A program made the position numbers and the translations under genes. From assembly GCA_023451395.1 (NCBI GenBank), contig JAEXZL010000071.1:1-24331 (forward strand): a stretch of DNA of 24,331 bases, read 5' to 3'. Position 1 is the first letter of the stretch, and every line of letters starts with the position of its first letter. Shown piece after piece: positions 7,407-13,398 of the stretch. The stretch comes from Bacillota bacterium. GTDB lineage: Bacteria > Bacillota > Clostridia > Clostridiales > Clostridiaceae. Below the pieces are notes generated by a model. It was not told the origin of the DNA and did no database searches. It worked only from the letters and a program-made list of their open reading frames with translations.

Positions 7407-8117
7407 ATGAAGGTTGAAATTTGGTCCGATTTTGTATGTCCCTTTTGTTATATAGGTAAGAAAAAATTTCAGGCAGCCCTTAAAGAATTTCAGTATAAAG
7501 AAGACGTAGAAGTTATTTATAGAAGCTTTGAACTAGACCACAATTCCACAAAGGCCCCTAAAGGAAGCATCCATGAGATTATTTCTAAAAAATATGGTCT
7601 TCCTCTAGAAAAGGCTATTGAAAATAACAATTTCATAGTAGAAAAAGCTAAAGAGGTTGGTCTTAATTATGACTTTGATAGCATGATTCCTACTAACACC
7701 TTTGATGCCCATCGTTTAAGCCACTTTGCAGCTGAAGAAGATAAGATGGAGAGAATTACCGAAAGGATTTTGAAGGCTTATTTTGAAGAAGGAATGGATA
7801 TAAGCGATCATCAGGTTTTAGCTTCTCTTGCAGAAGAGATTGGTCTAAACAAAGAAGAAGCCTTAAAGGTTCTAGGTGGTAGCTCTTATTCTGAGGATGT
7901 TCTAACAGATCAAGCAAAGGCTCAAAATATTGGAGTTACAGGAGTCCCCTTCTTCTTATTTAATGAAGAGAGAGCAATATCCGGAGCGGAATCTGTAGAT
8001 ACTTTCCTTCAAACTATGTATGATACATGGACAGAAGAAGAGGCACTAAAAATCTCTGAAGGTAAGGAAAACCAAGGAAGAGGAATTTGTGAAAATGGTG
8101 TCTGCAGACTATTTTAA
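7407..8117 (+). CDS. DsbA-family thiol oxidoreductase, FrnE-like
   Basis: 236 aa, ATG start after AGGAGGC. It has a thioredoxin fold with an alpha-helical insertion. VEIWSDFVCPFCYIGKKKF carries the CPFC active site at about C11-C14. The cis-Pro loop GVTGVPFFLFNE is near 173-184. There is no signal peptide, so this is a cytosolic FrnE/YwbO-type protein rather than a periplasmic DsbA. The C-terminus GICENGVCRLF has a second cysteine pair spaced CX4C. Studied FrnE proteins (for example from Deinococcus) have the same CXXC plus CX4C arrangement and are linked to oxidative stress tolerance and disulfide chemistry. It is a single-gene unit with its own promoter and terminator. Family certain, substrate unknown. 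Confidence 0.92.
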   Translation: MKVEIWSDFVCPFCYIGKKKFQAALKEFQYKEDVEVIYRSFELDHNSTKAPKGSIHEIISKKYGLPLEKAIENNNFIVEKAKEVGLNYDFDSMIPTNTFDAHRLSHFAAEEDKMERITERILKAYFEEGMDISDHQVLASLAEEIGLNKEEALKVLGGSSYSEDVLTDQAKAQNIGVTGVPFFLFNEERAISGAESVDTFLQTMYDTWTEEEALKISEGKENQGRGICENGVCRLF

Positions 8118-8132
8118 TTAGACATATGATTT

Positions 8133-8164
8133 AAGCTGAGCAGGATTATTCCTTTGCTCAGCTT
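8133..8164 (+). terminator. Terminator after the FrnE-like gene
   Basis: AAGCTGAGCA and TGCTCAGCTT form a perfect 10-bp stem, with GG/CC in the loop able to extend it, followed by TTCTTTAC. Confidence 0.8.
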
Positions 8165-8234
8165 TTCTTTACATAATAATATACTTTTTTGTAGCTTTAT
8201 CATAAAATTTAATACCATTGTTTATTACATTATA

Positions 8235-9404
8235 TTACTCTAATGCATTGGATTCTGAGATTCTATTAATTAGCTCAGAGGATATTATCATCATCACTAT
8301 TAGTATAATCAAAAAATACGGAAGCAGATATGGGCCTATTTTTTCTGCAAGAACTCCAAAAACAGGAGGCATTACAGTACTTCCAATATAAGCACAAGCC
8401 ATCTGTATGCCCATCATGGATTGAGACACCTCCCTGCCAAATCGTCTTGGAGTTTCATGAAGCATGCTGGGATAAATAGGTGCGCAACCAAACCCTAGTA
8501 GCATAAAACCTAAAAGCTGATATCCTGTAGGTAGAACAATAAGCAAAAGAGCTCCTATAAATGAAATAACTTGTCCTATTTTAATCAAAGCTTTATTATT
8601 TAGTTTCATTGTTAAAAAGCCAGAAACTAATCTACCTAAAGTAATACCAAGATAATATAAGGAAATCCATTGTGCAGCCTTATCTGCACTAATCCCCTTA
8701 TACTGTACAAGATATGTGCTTCCCCATAGTCCCGCAGTCATTTCCACAGCACAGTAGCAAAAAAATGCCAACAATGCAGCCTTGACACCTTTAATTCTAA
8801 GTAACTTAGAAGTCTGAGCAGTTTCTGTACTTTGCTCTTCCTGATCCTTCGGCACCTGAAACTTGCTCCATATGGGGAGGGATACAAATAGTGCTATCAC
8901 AAGGATAAATTGTATTATGGAAATGGTAAGATACCCCTTTCTCCACCCCCCTACATCAGCCAAGAAAAGCGACATTATTATCGGTCCTGCAGTGGCTCCA
9001 ACTCCCCAAAAGCAGTGCAGCCAGCTCATATGCTTTGCCTTAAAGTTCAAGGCAACAAAGTTATTTAAGGCAGAATCCACCGCTCCAGCCCCTAAACCTA
9101 AAGGAACTGCCATAACACATAGCCAATAAAAACTATGTCCCATAAAGAAGCCAAAAAGAGCCATAGCAGTCATAAGGACACTTACAGCTGTTACCTTACC
9201 TGTCCCAAACCTTCTAATAATACTGGAGCTTAGAAAGCTTGAAACTATAGTTCCTCCAGTAATAGTCATGGAAATAATTCCTGCAGAAGATAGAGAAACA
9301 GATAAATCCCTATGAATTATTGGCCAAGCAGAGCCCAAAAGTGAATCCGGTAGACCGAGACTTATAAATGAAATATAAATTATAACGAGTAGTATAGTAG
9401 CCAT
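8235..9404 (-). CDS. MFS transporter, FHS-like sugar-type permease
   Basis: 389 aa, ATG start with AAAGGAGAG upstream. It is a membrane carrier of the major facilitator superfamily with about 12 hydrophobic segments. The first half has SFISLGLPDSLLGSAWPII, and RRFGTGKV in the position of the A-like loop 2-3 motif. It also has GLGAGAVDSALNNFVALNF and WLHCFWGVGATAGPI, which are characteristic of the fucose/glucose-type FHS branch. The second half has YYLGITLGRLVSGFL and GFGCAPIYPSMLHETP. The substrate cannot be told; sugars are the usual guess for this branch. It follows the cupin gene on the same strand behind a strong hairpin, so it may rely on read-through or a promoter I cannot define. Confidence 0.85.
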   Translation of the reverse strand: MATILLVIIYISFISLGLPDSLLGSAWPIIHRDLSVSLSSAGIISMTITGGTIVSSFLSSSIIRRFGTGKVTAVSVLMTAMALFGFFMGHSFYWLCVMAVPLGLGAGAVDSALNNFVALNFKAKHMSWLHCFWGVGATAGPIIMSLFLADVGGWRKGYLTISIIQFILVIALFVSLPIWSKFQVPKDQEEQSTETAQTSKLLRIKGVKAALLAFFCYCAVEMTAGLWGSTYLVQYKGISADKAAQWISLYYLGITLGRLVSGFLTMKLNNKALIKIGQVISFIGALLLIVLPTGYQLLGFMLLGFGCAPIYPSMLHETPRRFGREVSQSMMGIQMACAYIGSTVMPPVFGVLAEKIGPYLLPYFLIILIVMMIISSELINRISESNALE

Positions 9405-9442
9405 TTTTACTCTCCTTTTTTTGCTATTAAATATATAATATC

Positions 9443-9480
9443 AAAAAGGAGATATATCATCAAAAATATATCTCCTTTTT
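9443..9480 (-). terminator. Terminator between cupin and MFS genes
   Basis: AAAAAGGAGATATA and TATATCTCCTTTTT are perfect 14-bp inverted copies around a 10-base loop, so T-tracts end the stem on either strand. It lies directly behind the cupin stop (9491). Confidence 0.75.
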
Positions 9481-9490
9481 ATTCCGTAAT

Positions 9491-10003
9491 CTATATATTG
9501 GGATTTGATGTCCACCCTTTAGACATTAGATCATCATCAGTACTAAATACCAAATCATCCTTGCGGATATATACAACTTTTTCATCAGGGTATGTTGCCA
9601 CATCATCTTTTTCTATAGTACCTACATCCAAAATCTCAAGAACCTCTGTGCCAGTATTAATAAATTGATGAGCTATACCTTTCCCGGCGGGTTTAGAAAA
9701 GACAAATCCAGGACTTATTTCAATATTTTCATCATTAACTCTGAGAGTTCCCGTACCGGAAAGTATCATAAAAAATTCTTCCTGCATAGAATGAGAATGG
9801 AATTTTGCACTCTTGTCACCAGGCTGCAAATAATCTATAACTATATATAGCTTTTCACTGCCTAATGCTTTTCCTATAAATAAAGTTTTAGCTTCCCCGA
9901 ATTTAGATATATATTCCTCTGGAATTTTATCTATTTTAGTAACACCATCCAACTTATCATCTCCATTTATCACATAATATTCATTATATTCTATATTATA
10001 CAA
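9491..10003 (-). CDS. Cupin-domain protein
   Basis: 170 aa as drawn from TTG (10003-10001). It has a single beta-barrel cupin domain. Motif 1 is GDKSAKFHSHSMQEEFFMIL (H-x-H and E ligands, about 62-81), and motif 2 is PGFVFSKPAGKGIAHQFINTG (PAG and His). The metal ligand set (two His and Glu, plus His) is complete. Such proteins can be sugar-phosphate isomerases, dioxygenases or simple binding proteins, and the function is not readable here. The start is uncertain. The TTG overlaps a TTGTTA-N17-TATAAT promoter (10023-9995), so a transcript from it would begin after this codon. GTG at codon 11 (9973-9971) is then the next candidate, but neither has a good SD. A strong terminator follows. Confidence 0.8.
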   Translation of the reverse strand: MYNIEYNEYYVINGDDKLDGVTKIDKIPEEYISKFGEAKTLFIGKALGSEKLYIVIDYLQPGDKSAKFHSHSMQEEFFMILSGTGTLRVNDENIEISPGFVFSKPAGKGIAHQFINTGTEVLEILDVGTIEKDDVATYPDEKVVYIRKDDLVFSTDDDLMSKGWTSNPNI

Positions 10004-10023
10004 TAAACCCCAGGAGATAACAA
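9995..10023 (-). promoter_or_regulatory. Promoter overlapping the start of the cupin gene
   Basis: Minus-strand TTGTTA (10023-10018), 17-base spacer, TATAAT (10000-9995). The -10 box coincides with codons 2-3 of the TTG-initiated cupin ORF. Confidence 0.5.
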
Positions 10024-10025
10024 TT

Positions 10026-10054
10026 AAAAACCCCTTAAGGAAATCCTTAAGGGG
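10026..10054 (-). terminator. Terminator after the cold-shock gene
   Basis: CCCCTTAAGG and CCTTAAGGGG form a 10-bp stem with an ATTT loop, followed by TTTTT on the minus strand, 12 bases past the csp stop. Confidence 0.9.
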
Positions 10055-10065
10055 TAGGTTATATA

Positions 10066-10266
10066 CTATCTGGAAACTACTATATTTTCAGCTTGAAGAC
10101 CTTTTTGTCCTTGAGCAACATCAAAAGTTACCTTCTGACCTTCTTCAAGAGACTTGAATCCGTTTGATTGGATCTGTGAAAAGTGTGCAAATACATCTTT
10201 TCCGTCTTCTCCTGTAATAAATCCATATCCTTTTTCTGCGTTAAACCATTTAACTGTACCGTTCAT
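10066..10266 (-). CDS. csp: Cold-shock protein (CspA/CspB family)
   Basis: 66 aa, full-length single cold-shock domain. It binds single-stranded RNA/DNA and acts as an RNA chaperone in the cytosol. It has MNGTVKWFNAEKGYGFIT with RNP1 (KGYGFI), and DVFAHFS as RNP2. The end, GLQAENIVV, is standard. The start is ATG with CGGAGGT 8 bases upstream. The gene stands alone between a near-consensus promoter (TTGCAA/TATTAT) and a strong terminator. The 5' leader of about 140 bases is long and fits cold-shock genes, whose leaders control mRNA stability and translation. Confidence 0.97.
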   Translation of the reverse strand: MNGTVKWFNAEKGYGFITGEDGKDVFAHFSQIQSNGFKSLEEGQKVTFDVAQGQKGLQAENIVVSR

Positions 10267-10410
10267 ATGACTGTACCTCCGAAATTTTAATTTTTCCTTA
10301 AACTACCCGTAAAAATCCTAACAAAACTTCTTTGATGAATCAGTACACAAAACAGCACTTACAAAAGACATCTTTGTTTAATTCTTTACTATCATTTAAG
10401 CAATGTACTA

Positions 10411-10439
10411 ATAATAACACTTAATTATAGTTTTTGCAA
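10411..10439 (-). promoter_or_regulatory. Promoter of the cold-shock gene
   Basis: Minus-strand TTGCAA (10439-10434), 17-base spacer, TATTAT (10416-10411). The predicted start near 10404 gives a leader of about 138 bases before the ATG. Confidence 0.7.
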
Positions 10440-10484
10440 GTGTTTTATTAAAAATATTATTAAAATATATTATTCTAGAATTAG

Positions 10485-11357
10485 TTATTTTTTTAGAGTG
10501 CCATTATGGATAAATTCTAGCACTTGATTAATTACTCCCTTCTTAGGTTTCAGTATGTAATCACCATGACTTTTAACCATCTCAGAGGCCTGGGCGGCAA
10601 CAAAGGAATAATCCGCATTATCTAATGCATCAATATCATTTTCTCCATCTCCTAAAGCTATAACCTTAAGCTTCTCATCTTTATAATAACTGCTTCTTAT
10701 AAAAGCTCCAGCCTGACCCTTGCTTGCTTCTTTAGCATTGAATTCTACATTAAAGGGTGCAGATGAGGTGATTATGTAATCATCGTTTTTATATTTATTT
10801 TTAAGATATAGCTTAAGCTCTAAAATACTATTAGCTCCTCCAATAGCCATTATCTTATAAAGAGGTTCATGGATTTCCTGAAGCTGTACAAATTTATTTG
10901 TTATTGAATTAATAAAATCAATTGAGTGCTTTTCAGCATCTACACCTATTTCAAGGAATTGCTTAAAGGATTCTAAAAGCTCATCCTTGCAATCACCAGT
11001 ATAAATAGTGAAATGCTCGCTTATTCCCGCTGCCTGAATTACTAGCTTTGGAAATTTTTCTACTATATCATCTATTATCTCCTTTATATTCCCCTGAAGA
11101 GGATAATCCTTAATTAGCTTATTTTCCTTTGTGTCAATGATAACAGCTCCGTTGCACAAAACTGCCGGAGCATTTAAGGCAGCTTTCTGGAAAATTGCTT
11201 GGACGTCTCTAAGCCCCCTTCCAGTGGCTACACCAAATTTACCACCTAAAGAAGTGAATTTATTGATGGCTTCAATTTCTTCATGGTTCATATACATTCC
11301 ATTTCTAGACAAAGTACCATCAAAATCACTTAAAATCAAAAATCCATTATAATCCAT
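10485..11357 (-). CDS. Cof-type HAD-IIB phosphatase
   Basis: 290 aa from the ATG at 11357, which has AAAGGAGAT 7 bases upstream. The frame is open for 14 more codons, but these read through a palindromic repeat and have no SD. It is a cytosolic HAD-superfamily hydrolase of the Cof/YidA type. Motif I is ILSDFDGTLS (nucleophile Asp and acid Asp), motif II is in GVATGRG, motif III Lys in EASKGQAG, and motif IV is GDGENDIDAL. The IIB cap lies between about 85 and 205. Family members dephosphorylate sugar phosphates, FMN, PLP or similar; the substrate is unknown. It is last in a possible nfsA-pentapeptide-HAD operon, with a 93-base spacer that holds repeat copies A and B. Confidence 0.9.
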   Translation of the reverse strand: MDYNGFLILSDFDGTLSRNGMYMNHEEIEAINKFTSLGGKFGVATGRGLRDVQAIFQKAALNAPAVLCNGAVIIDTKENKLIKDYPLQGNIKEIIDDIVEKFPKLVIQAAGISEHFTIYTGDCKDELLESFKQFLEIGVDAEKHSIDFINSITNKFVQLQEIHEPLYKIMAIGGANSILELKLYLKNKYKNDDYIITSSAPFNVEFNAKEASKGQAGAFIRSSYYKDEKLKVIALGDGENDIDALDNADYSFVAAQASEMVKSHGDYILKPKKGVINQVLEFIHNGTLKK

Positions 11358-11387
11358 ATATAATCTCCTTTCTTTGGTGTCTTCTCT

Positions 11388-11435
11388 GGTGCCAGGCACC
11401 AGCTAAAATATCTCTTTTCTCCGGTGCCTGGCACC
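11388..11435 (-). repeat. Paired palindromic repeat, copies A and B (35-nt spacing)
   Basis: GGTGCCAGGCACC (11388-11400) and GGTGCCTGGCACC (11423-11435) each form a perfect 6-bp palindrome about one central base. They begin 35 bases apart. The joining sequence (CTAAAAT, CTCTTTTCTCC) is almost identical to that between copies C and D at 13028-13075. It lies in the spacer before the HAD gene's SD and resembles REP-type palindromes. Confidence 0.85.
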
Positions 11436-11450
11436 AGCCATTGTAACCTG

Positions 11451-12104
11451 CTATTTTACTATTAATCCCATGAGCCTTGTGAGCTCTAGAGCTTGGAGGG
11501 CAGTGACCTCAGCTCCTTTTAAATTTTCTATTTCAACATCAATTCCAGCTATATTACAGGTGGTAAAATCCACTTTATTTAGAGGTGTTTTATTAAAATA
11601 TCCATTAGTTAGATTTGTATCCCTAAAAAGTAGTCCTTCCTTCTTTACCTCTTGAAAAATACCTCCCTGCAAGTCGCTGTCTATAAAATGAAGTCCTTTT
11701 ACCTTTGAGAAGGAAAGATTTAAATACCTTCCTGATACTCTTTCCATAAGAACATCCTTGATATTACTTTCATCAAATCTAGCTCCCACTAGTTTACTAC
11801 CTATAAACTCCACCCTATGTATACTTCCTCCACTGAAGGAGGCATTGGATAAATCACAGCCTTCAAATATACAATCTATCATATCTACTCTTGAAAAATC
11901 GCAATTTATAAAAACCACTCTCCTAAAAATACAGGAATCAAAGGAAAAACCTCTGAAATCTTTGTTTTCTAAAATAGTATTTTCTATAAGTTTATCTCTT
12001 AAGCTATCCACGGAGTCTATATATTCCTCTGGAGCTTCCATTAGCTCCGGTTCCTCTAAAATTTTAGGTTTTTGTAGCTTTAAATTTTTAACCATAGAAT
12101 TCAA
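11451..12104 (-). CDS. Pentapeptide-repeat protein
   Basis: 217 aa as drawn from TTG (12104); ATG at 12095-12093 (codon 4) is an equally good start. From about residue 48 the sequence follows the A(D/N)LXX pentapeptide pattern, with F or L every fifth position: FRGFSFDSCIFRRVVFINCDFSR and so on, up to about 185. It should therefore fold as a right-handed quadrilateral beta-helix. The C-terminal cap LKGAEVTALQALELTRLMGL is also seen in Qnr-like proteins, some of which mimic DNA and protect gyrase. Whether this one does so cannot be said. No signal peptide is visible. The best SD, GAGGAGGAT (12139-12131), is separated from the start by an 11-bp hairpin (see findings). It lies downstream of nfsA on the same strand. 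Confidence 0.88.
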   Translation of the reverse strand: MNSMVKNLKLQKPKILEEPELMEAPEEYIDSVDSLRDKLIENTILENKDFRGFSFDSCIFRRVVFINCDFSRVDMIDCIFEGCDLSNASFSGGSIHRVEFIGSKLVGARFDESNIKDVLMERVSGRYLNLSFSKVKGLHFIDSDLQGGIFQEVKKEGLLFRDTNLTNGYFNKTPLNKVDFTTCNIAGIDVEIENLKGAEVTALQALELTRLMGLIVK

Positions 12105-12128
12105 AGACAGCTTAAAAAAGCTATCTTT
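12103..12128 (-). promoter_or_regulatory. Hairpin between SD and start codon of the pentapeptide gene
   Basis: In the minus-strand RNA AAAGATAGCTT and AAGCTGTCTTT form an 11-bp stem (one U-G pair) with a TTTT loop. It sits between GAGGAGGAT (12139-12131) and the ATG (12095). The G-U pair exists only in this strand's RNA; the plus strand would have a C-A mismatch. Confidence 0.55.
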
Positions 12129-12269
12129 CTATCCTCCTCTATATTATTTCTTGTGCTTATATTATATCGCCAATGCTTATGTTATAAAGTACATACTCTA
12201 TATTATTAGTTGCATGTTTTATATTACAAAGTGCTTATTCTGTATTATTACAGATGTAAATTATACTTT

Positions 12270-13007
12270 CTACTTTAACATAAATCCCCTATCCTCTAGG
12301 AATTTTTTCATATGAGGCCTCTGAGGCTTGCTCATTAAATTAGCCACTTGACTGCTCCAAGTATCCTGTCTTTTCCCCTCAGTTCTCATAGTATAATAAT
12401 TCTTAATTCTTTCATTATACTCCTTAAGGAGCTTTTCATCCTCATCGCACTTATATTGATTCTTTTTATAAACCACTGGAAGAGGAAGTCTTTCCTTAAC
12501 TTCTGTAATTTCCTCAGGATATCCTAGACACATGCCTACAAGAGGATATGAATTTTTAGGAAGAGCAATAATCTCAGCTATCTTCTCTGGATTATTTCTT
12601 ATACCTCCTATATATACTCCTCCAAGTCCTAGAGACTCCGCTGCTATCATGGCATTTTGCGCTGCTAAGGCTGCATCTACCGTAGCAATTATAAGTCCTT
12701 CTGTATATCCTCCTTCAAAAACAGCTCCATTATCTGCACAGGCTTTTTCTATTCTGCTAAAATCCGCACAAAAAACTAAAAACACAGGACACTCTTCTAT
12801 ATAGCTCTGCTTTCCTGATAACTCTGCTATAGCCCTTCTTTTCTCCTTATCTTCAATAGAAATTATACTATAAGCCTGAATAAAATTGGAAGTGGAAGCA
12901 CTTTGAGCACTTTTTATAATTTCAATTAGCTTTTCCTCCTCAATATCCTTGCTTTTATATTTTCTGATAGACCTGTGATTTTGAATAAGCCTTATTGTTT
13001 CATTCAT
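12270..13007 (-). CDS. nfsA: NfsA-like FMN nitroreductase
   Basis: 245 aa from the ATG at 13007, with AGAGGT 7 bases upstream. The 37 extra upstream codons of the open frame run through palindromic repeats and are not expected to be translated. It is a cytosolic FMN-dependent nitroreductase of the oxygen-insensitive NfsA/FRP group. NHRSIRKYK (about 10-18) contacts FMN phosphate, SAQSASTSNFIQAYS follows, then AALAAQNAMIAAESLGLGGVYIGGIR and the PLVGMCLGYP strand. The C-terminal extension (YNERIKNYYTMRTEGKRQDTW onward) is characteristic of the NfsA group, whose members reduce nitroaromatics, quinones or flavins with NAD(P)H. It heads a minus-strand series with the pentapeptide and HAD genes. Its 5' leader contains repeat copies C and D. 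Confidence 0.9.
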   Translation of the reverse strand: MNETIRLIQNHRSIRKYKSKDIEEEKLIEIIKSAQSASTSNFIQAYSIISIEDKEKRRAIAELSGKQSYIEECPVFLVFCADFSRIEKACADNGAVFEGGYTEGLIIATVDAALAAQNAMIAAESLGLGGVYIGGIRNNPEKIAEIIALPKNSYPLVGMCLGYPEEITEVKERLPLPVVYKKNQYKCDEDEKLLKEYNERIKNYYTMRTEGKRQDTWSSQVANLMSKPQRPHMKKFLEDRGFMLK

Positions 13008-13027
13008 AGCATTTACCTCTTTTCTCC

Positions 13028-13075
13028 GGTGCCTGGCACCAGCTAAAATTTCTCTTTTCTCCGGTGCCTGGCACC
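13028..13075 (-). repeat. Paired palindromic repeat, copies C and D (35-nt spacing)
   Basis: GGTGCCTGGCACC occurs at 13028-13040 and 13063-13075, again 35 bases apart. The linker differs from that at 11401-11422 at only one position. On the minus strand the pair forms the nfsA leader, and the linker supplies GGAGAAAAGAG close to the start codon. Confidence 0.85.
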
Positions 13076-13085
13076 ATCCCCTACT

Positions 13086-13094
13086 ATTATACCA
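13086..13094 (-). promoter_or_regulatory. Extended -10 promoter candidate for nfsA
   Basis: Minus-strand TGGTATAAT (TG-n plus consensus -10) directly follows the large hairpin. No clear -35 is seen. A start near 13079 would place palindromes C and D in the 5' leader. Confidence 0.4.
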
Positions 13095-13143
13095 AAACAA
13101 AGGCTGTTTAAGTCCCACAACTTAAACAGCCTTTGTTTTGGTA
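13090..13143. terminator. Large perfect hairpin upstream of nfsA
   Basis: A 23-bp perfect stem: left arm 13090-13112, 8-base loop 13113-13120, right arm 13121-13143. The arms hold A/T tracts (CAAAACAAAGG/CCTTTGTTTTG), so a core stem AGGCTGTTTAAG/CTTAAACAGCCT followed by TTGTTTTGG would act as a terminator on either strand. Function inferred. Confidence 0.6.
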
Positions 13144-13184
13144 ATTCTATTACCTTATATGCAGCAATTCTATTACCTTATATG
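13143..13184 (+). repeat. Two tandem 19-nt direct repeats (23-nt period)
   Basis: AATTCTATTACCTTATATG occurs at 13143-13161 and again, identical, at 13166-13184. No coding role is visible. Confidence 0.85.
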
Positions 13185-13197
13185 ATTAACCGCCTTT

Positions 13198-13243
13198 AAA
13201 AAATAAAAAAAGACGCTAAGAACCCGTATGAGTTCATAGCGCC
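13198..13243 (-). terminator. Strong terminator of the short minus-strand transcript
   Basis: The stem at 13212-13243 is followed on the minus strand by seven T, A and further T (13211-13198). No protein gene on this strand lies immediately upstream of it. Confidence 0.8.
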
Positions 13244-13255
13244 TTTGCTATCTAT
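13202..13255 (-). ncRNA. Candidate short RNA or attenuated leader (about 50 nt)
   Basis: A consensus promoter (13290-13262) predicts a transcript starting near 13255. About 12 bases later it enters a 14-position stem (one T-T mismatch) between 13243 and 13212, with GGCGCTATGAAC on one side and GGTTCTTAGCGTC on the other. TTTTTTTATTTTTT follows. The product would be about 50 nt and consist almost only of the terminator stem. It carries no ORF of note. It could be an independent small RNA or an attenuator for the nfsA unit. It does not match an RNA family I can name. Confidence 0.5.
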
Positions 13256-13261
13256 ATTAAA

Positions 13262-13290
13262 ATTATAGTGTTAGGTTTATCCTATGTCAA
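13262..13290 (-). promoter_or_regulatory. Consensus promoter of the short minus-strand transcript
   Basis: Exact TTGACA (13290-13285), 17-base spacer, exact TATAAT (13267-13262): the strongest promoter in the window. Confidence 0.85.
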
Positions 13291-13314
13291 GGGTGTAAAT
13301 GGATAACAAAAAAA

Positions 13315-13344
13315 TTTACAAAACTTAATGGGCTCACGTATAAT
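13315..13344 (+). promoter_or_regulatory. Promoter of the ANTAR regulator gene
   Basis: TTTACA (13315-13320), 18-base spacer, TATAAT (13339-13344). It diverges from the short-RNA promoter, with 24 bases between the two -35 boxes. The predicted start is near 13351. Confidence 0.65.
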
Positions 13345-13353
13345 TATTAATAA

Positions 13354-13392
13354 GAAAGGTGCATCTCCTTTCCTTTTCATTTATTAGGAGAT
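13354..13392 (+). promoter_or_regulatory. Two mutually exclusive hairpins controlling the ANTAR gene's SD
   Basis: GAAAGG (13354-13359) can pair with CCTTTC (13367-13372). Alternatively ATCTCCT (13363-13369) can pair with AGGAGAT (13386-13392), which contains the SD. The two stems share CCT, so only one can form at a time. Seen in sequence; switching is inferred. Confidence 0.45.
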
Positions 13393-13398
13393 TTGTTT

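Noticed and set aside
11388..13075. CRISPR-like array suggested by identical palindromic repeats at 35-nt spacing
   Set aside because: There are only two units per site, the intervening sequence is the same at both sites rather than unique, and no cas genes are present.
13008..13118. N-terminal extension of the nitroreductase
   Set aside because: The 37 codons translate the palindromic repeats and the loop of a large hairpin. The SD and homology place the start at 13007.
13202..13255. Guanidine-II (mini-ykkC) or ANTAR-target RNA in the short transcript, prompted by an ACGG in the loop region
   Set aside because: Only one hairpin is present. Both classes need two tandem hairpins, and the loop is not the required tetra- or hexaloop.
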